NCBI GenBank assembly: GCA_023429685.1
Contig: JAEZDF010000106.1
Span: 1-8,937, forward strand
Direction of reading: 5' to 3'
Length of the DNA stretch: 8,937 bases
DNA from: Bacillota bacterium
GTDB taxonomy: Bacteria > Bacillota > Clostridia > Oscillospirales > Ruminococcaceae
Both the position numbers and the translations under genes were made by a program. The notes under the pieces are model-generated. The model searched no databases and was not told the origin of the DNA. It saw only the letters and a program-made list of their open reading frames with translations. Shown one piece after another: positions 1-4,900 of the stretch; positions within the stretch are counted from its first letter, which is position 1, and each line of letters starts with the position of its first letter.

Positions 1-339
1 GAGCTTCTGCGGTCGGTGGACAGCGAGTACGATGTGATTGGCGCATATGAAATCAAGGCAAGCGGCTACAGCGGCAACCTCATCCTCACCTTCCCGGTGG
101 ATGCCAGACACAACGGCAAGCAGTATATCGTAAAGCACAAAACCGCCTCGGGCACCATCCAAACCTACCGGGGCACCGTGCTGGATGATAAGATTGTGAT
201 CTCCGTCTCCGAGCTATCCCCGTTCATGATCGCCATAAAGGATGGGGTCTTAATACCCGAAACCGGCGCGTCGGGGTTCTTTGATTATATCATTGCGCTG
301 GTGCAAGGCTGGTTTCGCACCGTGTGCGGCAGAGCCTGA
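1..339 (+). CDS. C-terminal fragment of a surface protein with an IPETG sorting-like tail (5' partial)
   Basis: The reading frame is open from base 1 and ends at TGA 337-339, so only the last 112 residues of a longer gene are present; the ATG at position 16 is internal, not a start. The fragment aligns without gaps to the C-terminus of the complete protein at 455-2224, with 94 of 112 residues identical by hand count. It contains a beta-rich domain of the kind found before the wall anchor in clostridial surface proteins (hydrophobic alternation around NLILTFPVDARHNGKQYIVKH, then VSELSPFMIAI). The last 28 residues contain IPETG, a short hydrophobic stretch (FFDYIIALVQGWF) and a terminal Arg-Ala, resembling a weak sortase sorting signal. 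It is probably an exported, wall-associated protein of unknown role. The tandem arrangement indicates gene duplication. Confidence 0.8.
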   Translation, partial: ELLRSVDSEYDVIGAYEIKASGYSGNLILTFPVDARHNGKQYIVKHKTASGTIQTYRGTVLDDKIVISVSELSPFMIAIKDGVLIPETGASGFFDYIIALVQGWFRTVCGRA

Positions 340-345
340 CGACGC

Positions 346-373
346 CTAACACATATAATTCCCCTAGTATAAT
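346..373 (+). promoter_or_regulatory. Possible promoter for the second surface-protein gene
   Basis: CTAACA (346-351, 4 of 6 to the -35 consensus), a 16-nt spacer and a perfect TATAAT (368-373) could form a sigma-A promoter. A second TATAAT lies at 354-359 without a good -35 box. The predicted start, near 380, falls inside the 5' arm of the hairpin at 376-419. The downstream paralog has CATAAT in the equivalent place before its own hairpin, so the TATAAT may simply be part of the duplicated 3' flank. Confidence 0.25.
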
Positions 374-375
374 GC

Positions 376-420
376 AAGACCGACGGCGCGTGGCGTTTGC
401 CTATTGCGCCGTTCGGCTTT
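376..420 (+). terminator. Hairpin terminator after the first surface-protein gene
   Basis: The arm at 376-389 pairs with 406-419: a 7-bp GC-rich core (ACGGCGC with GCGCCGT), then CCG/CGG and AAG/CTT segments separated by single-base bulges. A short TTT (418-420) is the only U-rich tail. It sits 36 nt after the stop codon and shares its 5' arm (AAGACCGA-GG-GC) with the stronger hairpin after the paralogous gene, which supports a terminator role. Since it lies only 35 nt before the next start codon, it could instead act as a 5' leader stem-loop of the downstream gene. Confidence 0.55.
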
Positions 421-454
421 ACCAAAATTAAAACAGAAAAGGTGTAACAGTTGT

Positions 455-2224
455 ATGAAAAAGAGACTACTTAGTATTGTGCTTTCCCTATGTATGGTGC
501 TTAGCCTGCTGCCGGCAGTCAGCCCCATGGTCAGTGCGGCGGCGCCTACGGCGGTGTATGTCGGTGGCATAAATGTCGTTGGCGGTGGCTACTGGCTCGG
601 CGACGGCGTAGGCGGTATTACCTCCGACGGCGCAAACGCAAGCAATTATACGGTTCACTATGACTCGGCAACCAATACACTAACACTAAACGGCGCAAAT
701 ATTACAGAGTGCCATGAGTGGTCAACTGATTACACCGCAGCAATCACTGCAAACGGCGACCTAAACCTTGAACTGCTCGGCGACAACTACGTGACTGGCA
801 AGGACTTTAATTACAGCTACGGCGTGTCTCAGAGCAATGGCACGCTCACCATCAGCGGCAGTGGAACCCTGACCGCAACCGGGGGAACGGCAACAAACGG
901 CTACAGCTTTGGCATCCTCGCCGATTCCTTAATTATAAACGGAGGCAGAATTACTGCACAAGGTGGCACGTCAAACTCATCTAATAGTAACGGCATCGTT
1001 GCAATGACCTCAATCAGTATAACCGACGGCACGGTTATAGCGTACGGGGGTTTGGCACCAACTGGTACTTTTTCAACTAGTACCGGGTTATATTCAAATG
1101 GCAGTATCTCAATCAGCGGCGGCAGCGTAACTGCAACTGCAGATAACGCATACTACGCTAGCTATGGTGTATTCGGTGTAGCTAATGTCACTATTTCCGG
1201 CGACGCAGTTGTTCGCGCCACAAGTGGAGAAGCGACCGATAGCAGTGGCAGAAGTCGCGGCATTGCTACCAATATGAGCGCTGGCTCCATCATCATTTCA
1301 GGCGGCAGTGTGACGGCACAATCCGGTGCGGCTACAACATCAAGTGCAATCAGATTCGCCCCCAATCTTACCGAATACGCAGGCTGCGAGTGGCGTACGT
1401 CTGATAGCGGCACCTTTAGCACCGATGCATACACCTGGTCGGCAACCGACACCTATGTGGAGTTCAGGCAAGATCCCGCTTCGGTAACCCGCACCATCAC
1501 CGCAAGCGCAGGCACGGGCGGTACGATAACACCAAGCGGTAGCGTGACGGTAAGCGGCGGTGCAGACCAAAGCTTCGTCATTACACCCGCAAGCGGGTAT
1601 CTGGTTCGCGATGTGCTGGTAGACGGTGCGAGTGTGGGCGCGGTGTCATCCTATACCTTTACGAATGTGACGGATAATCACACCATTGCAGCGACCTTCC
1701 GCGCAAGCGGCGGTTCGGGTAACACGGGCGGGGGCACCTCCTCCGGCGACAGCAGCGAGTCGACGCTCGATTCCGCAACGGGTATTCGCGCCCAAGGGGT
1801 GACTAGCGGCAGCCTTACCATCTCCCTGTTAACCGATACAGCGACGGGACGCGCAAATGAGGTGGTAAACCCCACCGTGTACAGTGAGCTTCTGCGGTCG
1901 GTAGGCAGCGGGCATGCTGTCATCGGCGCGTACGAGATTAAGGCAAGCGGCTACAGCGGCAACCTGATTCTCACCTTCCCAGTGGATGCCAGACACAACG
2001 GCAAGCAGTATATCGTAAAGCACAAAACTGCCTCGGGAACCATCCAAACCTATCGGGGCACTGTAATAGACGGCAAGATTGTCATCTCTGTCTCCGAGCT
2101 CTCCCCGTTCATGATTGCCATAACGGATCAAATCCAAATCCCCGAAACAGGCGCGGCAGGGTTTTTTGACTATGTCTTTGCGTTGCTACAAGGCTGCTTT
2201 CACACCGTGTGGAGCAGAGCCTGA
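455..2224 (+). CDS. Secreted surface protein: beta-helix-like repeats, bacterial repeat domain, IPETG tail
   Basis: Probable wall-associated protein of 589 aa, function unknown. The ATG at 455 is preferred over an in-frame TTG at 404 because it begins a clear signal peptide (MKKRLLSIVLSLCMVLSLL, likely cleavage after about residue 28), has AAAAGGTG about 10 nt upstream, and the TTG lies within a hairpin. Residues about 95-295 hold about seven units of roughly 27-34 residues with patterns such as GTLTISGSGTLTATGG, SLIINGGRITAQGG and SIIISGGSVTAQSG. These suggest a right-handed beta-helix or the Cthe_2159-type carbohydrate-binding fold. Residues about 345-417 resemble a bacterial repeat domain (GGTITPSG, FVITPASGY, VLVDG, YTFTNVTDNHTIAATF). 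A Gly/Ser linker (418-436) leads to a conserved beta-rich domain and IPETG at 562-566, followed by a weakly hydrophobic tail ending in Arg-Ala. The final 113 codons duplicate the gene at the window start. A binding or adhesion role is inferred only. Confidence 0.85.
   Translation: MKKRLLSIVLSLCMVLSLLPAVSPMVSAAAPTAVYVGGINVVGGGYWLGDGVGGITSDGANASNYTVHYDSATNTLTLNGANITECHEWSTDYTAAITANGDLNLELLGDNYVTGKDFNYSYGVSQSNGTLTISGSGTLTATGGTATNGYSFGILADSLIINGGRITAQGGTSNSSNSNGIVAMTSISITDGTVIAYGGLAPTGTFSTSTGLYSNGSISISGGSVTATADNAYYASYGVFGVANVTISGDAVVRATSGEATDSSGRSRGIATNMSAGSIIISGGSVTAQSGAATTSSAIRFAPNLTEYAGCEWRTSDSGTFSTDAYTWSATDTYVEFRQDPASVTRTITASAGTGGTITPSGSVTVSGGADQSFVITPASGYLVRDVLVDGASVGAVSSYTFTNVTDNHTIAATFRASGGSGNTGGGTSSGDSSESTLDSATGIRAQGVTSGSLTISLLTDTATGRANEVVNPTVYSELLRSVGSGHAVIGAYEIKASGYSGNLILTFPVDARHNGKQYIVKHKTASGTIQTYRGTVIDGKIVISVSELSPFMIAITDQIQIPETGAAGFFDYVFALLQGCFHTVWSRA
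1886..2224 (+). repeat. Second copy of the 339-bp coding repeat also at 1-339
   Basis: This segment aligns to bases 1-339 with no gaps, including the stop codon. The 49-codon core at 1919-2065 (against 34-180) encodes identical protein but differs at 14 synonymous positions by my count. The sequence after that core carries most of the amino-acid differences. The homology continues into the 3' hairpin, so this is a gene-scale tandem duplication rather than a small internal repeat. Confidence 0.9.
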
Positions 2225-2263
2225 TAACGTTTTAACGACAGGAGACCCCTTTATTTCATAATC

Positions 2264-2311
2264 AAGACCGATGGTGCGTTACGCCCTAGCGTGATGCACC
2301 ATCGGTCTTTT
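2264..2311 (+). terminator. Strong intrinsic terminator of the surface-protein gene
   Basis: A perfect 14-bp stem (2264-2277 with 2296-2309) extends inward through seven more pairs, including two G-U pairs, to a CCTA loop at 2285-2288. It is followed by TTTT (2308-2311). It lies 39 nt after the stop codon. The 5' arm resembles the hairpin at 376-389, so the two terminators probably share ancestry. Confidence 0.85.
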
Positions 2312-2503
2312 GGGCGCTCTGCGGTATACAGCAAAAGGGAACAAACGGCGGTTTTAACGCAGTAGATAGTCAGGTGTCGACTCGGTCGTTTCCTACAGAT
2401 ACCTATGAGAGATAAACCAAACCAATCGCAATGTTAAAATAAACGAAATACCACATTAAAAACTAAAAATAATCACACATTCGACAATTAGTAAAACAAA
2501 CAC
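2312..2503. other. Gene-free stretch between terminator and xpt promoter
   Basis: About 190 bases with no convincing reading frame on either strand. Composition becomes strongly A-rich on the + strand from about 2410. Apart from one copy of an 18-bp direct repeat at 2428-2445, I see no structured RNA, mobile-element end or operator here. Confidence 0.6.
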
Positions 2504-2537
2504 TTGCCATGAACGTAAAGCAATAGTAAAATAAACG
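2428..2537 (+). repeat. Pair of 18-bp direct repeats (GCAATnnTAAAATAAACG)
   Basis: Copies at 2428-2445 and 2520-2537 are identical at 16 of 18 positions and start 92 bp apart. The second copy contains the TAAAAT -10 box of the proposed xpt promoter. The first copy has no matching -35 box. This could be a regulator site, or chance similarity in A-rich DNA. Confidence 0.4.
2504..2532 (+). promoter_or_regulatory. Predicted sigma-A promoter of xpt
   Basis: TTGCCA (2504-2509), a 17-nt spacer and TAAAAT (2527-2532) each match the consensus at 5 of 6 positions. The predicted start is near 2539, giving a leader of about 190 nt before the xpt start codon. A preceding strong terminator at 2264-2311 makes an independent promoter for xpt necessary. 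Confidence 0.6.
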
Positions 2538-2552
2538 GTATATTGATTAATT

Positions 2553-2667
2553 AGGCGGCTACCGTCACAAGGCTTGCTCGTTTTAAGGCAAAAAGCCGTA
2601 ATGAATCGCCGCTTGAACCTTAAAAGCACTTCTTTAAAAACGGGGCTTCTCCTGCGGCGGTGCCGCA
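2553..2667 (+). promoter_or_regulatory. Possible structured part of the xpt leader RNA
   Basis: By eye, 2553-2559 pairs with 2608-2614 (7 bp, one G-U pair), enclosing an inner helix 2571-2575/2593-2597. Further on, TGCGGC (2653-2658) and GCCGCA (2662-2667) form a perfect hairpin with a GGT loop. There is no purine-aptamer signature (TTTCTACC and CCGTAAA are absent) and no U tract after the hairpin. I do not recognise a known riboswitch class, and the structure may be incidental. Confidence 0.3.
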
Positions 2668-2730
2668 CTACATTGTGCATGGTGTTTTGCGCCTTTTGGG
2701 TGGCAACGCCGGAAAGGCATGGTCGATACG

Positions 2731-3303
2731 ATGGAGATTCTGGAACACCGCATCCGTAAAAGCGGCATGGTATTGCCCGGTGGCATACTCAATGTAGACA
2801 GCTTTTTAAACCATCAGATGGACCCCGCTTTGTTTGTGGATATGGCAAACGAGCTGCGCCGATTATTCGCGTCTCAAAATGTCAACAAGATTTTAACCAT
2901 CGAGACCTCAGGCATCGGGCTTGCCTGTATAACGGGTTACATCTTTGGGTGCCCGGTTTTGTTTGCCCGTAAGCATAAGGCAAAGAACATGAGCGGCGAG
3001 TTTTTTACCGCTAGGGTCGAATCCTTCACCCATGGTAACATCTCTACGATATACGTTTCTAAGCGGTTTCTTTCCTCCGACGATCGCATACTCATCATCG
3101 ATGATTTTCTTGCCAACGGTGCCGCGCTGGGGGGGCTCATATCCCTTGTAGAGCAGTCGGGAGCAACGGTGGTGGGTGCTGGCATAGCAATAGAAAAAGC
3201 ATTTCAGCCCGGTGGCGACATCATTCGCTCAAGAGGATATCAGGTGGAGTCGCTTGCCCGTATCAAATCCATGGGGGATGACGGGTCCATCGAGTTCTGC
3301 TGA
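2731..3303 (+). CDS. xpt: Xanthine phosphoribosyltransferase
   Basis: Cytoplasmic purine salvage enzyme that transfers the phosphoribosyl group of PRPP to xanthine, giving XMP. The 190-aa product follows Bacillus-type Xpt along its length: VDSFLNHQMDP (residues 22-32), TIETSGIG (56-63), the ARKHK block (79-83), the PRPP-binding motif ILIIDDFLANGAA (120-132), and IEKAFQPGGD with RGYQVESLARI near the C-terminus. B. subtilis Xpt has 194 residues. The start at 2731 (MEILEHRIRKSG) matches the family N-terminus. An in-frame ATG at 2719 would add four residues, but the GGAAAGG at 2711-2717 ends one base before it; the same site is 13 nt from 2731, rather long, so the start is not fully settled. It sits between its own promoter and a guanine-class riboswitch operon for nucleoside uptake, consistent with a salvage locus. 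Confidence 0.93.
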   Translation: MEILEHRIRKSGMVLPGGILNVDSFLNHQMDPALFVDMANELRRLFASQNVNKILTIETSGIGLACITGYIFGCPVLFARKHKAKNMSGEFFTARVESFTHGNISTIYVSKRFLSSDDRILIIDDFLANGAALGGLISLVEQSGATVVGAGIAIEKAFQPGGDIIRSRGYQVESLARIKSMGDDGSIEFC

Positions 3304-3331
3304 TTAGACCTAAATGAATAATTAAATATCA

Positions 3332-3404
3332 GTATTGGTATATGTCGAATAATTTGGATTTGACGTTTCTACCCGGTTGCCGTAAACGACTGGACTATCA
3401 ATGC
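3332..3404 (+). promoter_or_regulatory. Purine (guanine-class) riboswitch aptamer
   Basis: A complete three-way-junction purine aptamer. P1 is 3332-3340/3396-3404 (9 bp with two G-U pairs). P2 is 3344-3350/3358-3364 with a 7-nt loop AATTTGG. The junction carries the invariant TTTCTAC. P3 is 3373-3379/3387-3393 with loop CCGTAAA. The GG of loop 2 and CC of loop 3 can form the kissing pairs. The specificity base in GACTAT is C (3395), which by family rule indicates guanine or hypoxanthine rather than adenine; the canonical junction argues against 2'-deoxyguanosine. A weak -10 candidate AATAAT (3317-3322) lies just upstream, without a good -35 box. Confidence 0.95.
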
Positions 3405-3446
3405 TTCGCACGAAAGGCCTTTTTGGCTTTTGTTTGCGTCGCATTG
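3399..3446 (+). promoter_or_regulatory. Proposed antiterminator of the purine riboswitch
   Basis: CAATGC (3399-3404), part of the P1 3' strand, is complementary to GCATTG (3441-3446). The helix continues with CGCA (3407-3410) and TGCG (3435-3438), and ends in an inner hairpin, 3413-3419/3425-3431, with loop TTTTT. Forming it would open P1 and take two bases from the foot of the terminator. The overlap with the terminator is small, so the switching mechanism is an inference. Confidence 0.6.
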
Positions 3447-3479
3447 CGGGAACATAAATCTGTTCCCGCATTTATTTTT
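3445..3479 (+). terminator. Riboswitch-controlled intrinsic terminator
   Basis: A perfect 10-bp stem (3445-3454 with 3461-3470, six-base loop) is followed by TTTATTTTT (3471-3479). It lies between the guanine aptamer and the nucleoside-binding lipoprotein gene. In the usual purine-riboswitch logic, ligand binding stabilises P1, blocks the antiterminator and allows this hairpin to end transcription. Confidence 0.92.
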
Positions 3480-3566
3480 GCTCTGGATCGAAATGCCGCT
3501 TTGATACATAAGTGGTATCGGTCGATTCTGAAATATGGGAAAAATAAGATTGTGGAGGAAGATTAA

Positions 3567-4823
3567 ATGAAAAAGATCATCGCATTGCTTCTCGCGGCGT
3601 TAATGATGGTGTCCTTGGCCGCGTGCACAAGCACCCCTGGTAGCGCTAGCGCCCCCGCTGGCTCGGATGCACCTGCTGCCCCCGAGTCCCAGGTAAAGAT
3701 CGGCGTTATCCTCATTCACGACGAAAACACCGGCTATGACTTTGCGCACATACAAGGCATTACCACCGCCGCAGCCGCAGTGGGGATCGCGGCTGACCAG
3801 ATTATCTGGAAATACAACGTAAGCGAAGATGAAGGCTGTTACGATACAGCCACTGACCTTGTTGAGCAGGGCTGTACCTACATCTTCTCCGACAGCTACG
3901 GTCACCAGAGCTACATGCAGCAGGCCGCCGACGAAAACCCCGAGGTTACCTTCGTTTCCATGACGGGTGATTTGGCTGCGCTTTCGGGTCTTGCCAACTT
4001 CAAGAACGCGTTTAACTACACCTTTGAGTCTCGCTATGTTTCGGGTGTTGTCGCTGGCATGAAGCTTGCCGAGCTCGTTGCCGACGGCAAAATTGCCGAC
4101 AGCAATAAGGACAGCGACGGCAACATCAAGATCGGTTATGTTGGCGCGTACCCCTATGCCGAGGTTGTTTCCGGCTACACTGCGTTTTACCTTGGCGTAA
4201 AGTCGGTTGTAGAAAATGTTGCCATGTCTGTTTCCTACACCAACTCCTGGTATGACCCCACCGCCGAGGCAGAGGCTGCAAACGCCCTTGTTTCCTCAGG
4301 CTGCATCATCATCAGCCAGCACGCAGATTCCACCGGCGCTCCCGCCGCCTGCGAAGCATTGCTTAACGCAGGTACCACCGTGTACTGCGTAGGTTACAAT
4401 GTGGACATGCTCTCCGTTGCGCCCAACGCCGCGCTCACCAGCGCGCAGAACGACTGGAGCGTATACTATACCTATGCGTTCAACCAGATTCTTAAGGGCG
4501 AAGAGATCGCCACCGATTGGGCAAAGGGCTACAGCGAAGGCGCTGTAATGACTTCTAAGCTTGGCGCTAGTGCTGCCGCAGGCACCGACGCAAAGGTTGC
4601 AGAAGTGGTAGCGGCACTGACCGAAGGCAAGCTCAACGTATTTGACACCGCGAACTTCACCGTAAAAGGCGAAGCCGTAACCACCTACCTTGCCATTGAT
4701 ACCGACGGCGACTGGGTAGGCGACACTGGCGAAGCGATTAAAGACGGCGTTTTCTACGAGTCTACGCTCCGCAGCGCACCCTATTTTGGTCTTCGCATCG
4801 ACGGCATTACCGAGCTGAACTAA
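3567..4823 (+). CDS. nupN: BMP-family (PnrA-like) nucleoside-binding lipoprotein
   Basis: Extracytoplasmic substrate-binding protein of an ABC importer, probably for purine nucleosides. Residues 1-20 form a lipoprotein signal with lipobox LAAC (Cys20), followed by a Ser/Ala/Pro-rich tether to about residue 41. The mature part starts with VKIGVILIHDENTGYDFAHI (43-62), the first strand and ligand-binding loop of the BMP/PnrA fold. NYTFESRYVSGVVAG (150-164) and GYVGAYPYAEVVSGYTAF are further BMP hallmarks. At 418 aa it is longer than typical BmpA proteins, about 350 aa. GGAGG (3554-3558) lies 8 nt before the ATG. It is the first gene after the guanine-class riboswitch and precedes an ATPase and two permeases, as in NupNOPQ. 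The symbol rests on that synteny and family; the exact substrate is not proven. Confidence 0.9.
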   Translation: MKKIIALLLAALMMVSLAACTSTPGSASAPAGSDAPAAPESQVKIGVILIHDENTGYDFAHIQGITTAAAAVGIAADQIIWKYNVSEDEGCYDTATDLVEQGCTYIFSDSYGHQSYMQQAADENPEVTFVSMTGDLAALSGLANFKNAFNYTFESRYVSGVVAGMKLAELVADGKIADSNKDSDGNIKIGYVGAYPYAEVVSGYTAFYLGVKSVVENVAMSVSYTNSWYDPTAEAEAANALVSSGCIIISQHADSTGAPAACEALLNAGTTVYCVGYNVDMLSVAPNAALTSAQNDWSVYYTYAFNQILKGEEIATDWAKGYSEGAVMTSKLGASAAAGTDAKVAEVVAALTEGKLNVFDTANFTVKGEAVTTYLAIDTDGDWVGDTGEAIKDGVFYESTLRSAPYFGLRIDGITELN

Positions 4824-4840
4824 TCACTATATAACTGAAT

Positions 4841-4880
4841 AGGAAAGCCGCTTATAAAGCGGCTTTCCTGATTTTATATT
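4841..4880 (+). terminator. Intercistronic hairpin between binding protein and ATPase genes
   Basis: A perfect 13-bp stem (4841-4853 with 4857-4869, loop ATA) is followed by an interrupted T-rich tail. It lies 17 nt after the lipoprotein stop and before the ATPase gene. Such hairpins commonly cause partial termination or protect the 3' end of upstream mRNA, so the binding protein is made in excess over the membrane subunits. Full termination is unlikely because I see no promoter before the ATPase gene. Confidence 0.75.
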
Positions 4881-4882
4881 TC

Positions 4883-4894
4883 GGAAAGGGGGAG
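4883..4894 (+). promoter_or_regulatory. Ribosome binding site selecting the TTG start of nupO
   Basis: GGAAAGGGGGAG ends 6 nt before TTG 4901, ideal spacing. The first in-frame ATG (4928) lacks a comparable site and would cut into the N-terminal strand of the ATPase domain. Confidence 0.7.
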
Positions 4895-4900
4895 ACGCGT

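Noticed and set aside
404..454. Longer start (TTG at 404) for the second surface-protein gene
   Set aside because: It lies inside a hairpin arm, has no ribosome binding site, and would put 17 non-signal residues ahead of a well-formed signal peptide.
100..2200. Repeated glycine-rich motifs as a possible CRISPR or DNA-level tandem array
   Set aside because: The repetition is at protein level (beta-helix-like units of variable length), with no constant DNA repeat or spacer pattern.
2653..2667. T-box-like GGTGCCGC sequence in the xpt leader
   Set aside because: The T-box antiterminator core is not present and no terminator follows; the match is just the loop and arm of a short hairpin.
2574..2759. 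A 61-codon + strand frame in the xpt leader
   Set aside because: No ribosome binding site, unlikely amino-acid composition, and it overlaps the start of xpt in another frame.
3342..3566. A 74-codon + strand frame before the lipoprotein gene
   Set aside because: It lies across the riboswitch aptamer, antiterminator and terminator, has no ribosome binding site at its start, and its protein resembles nothing I know.
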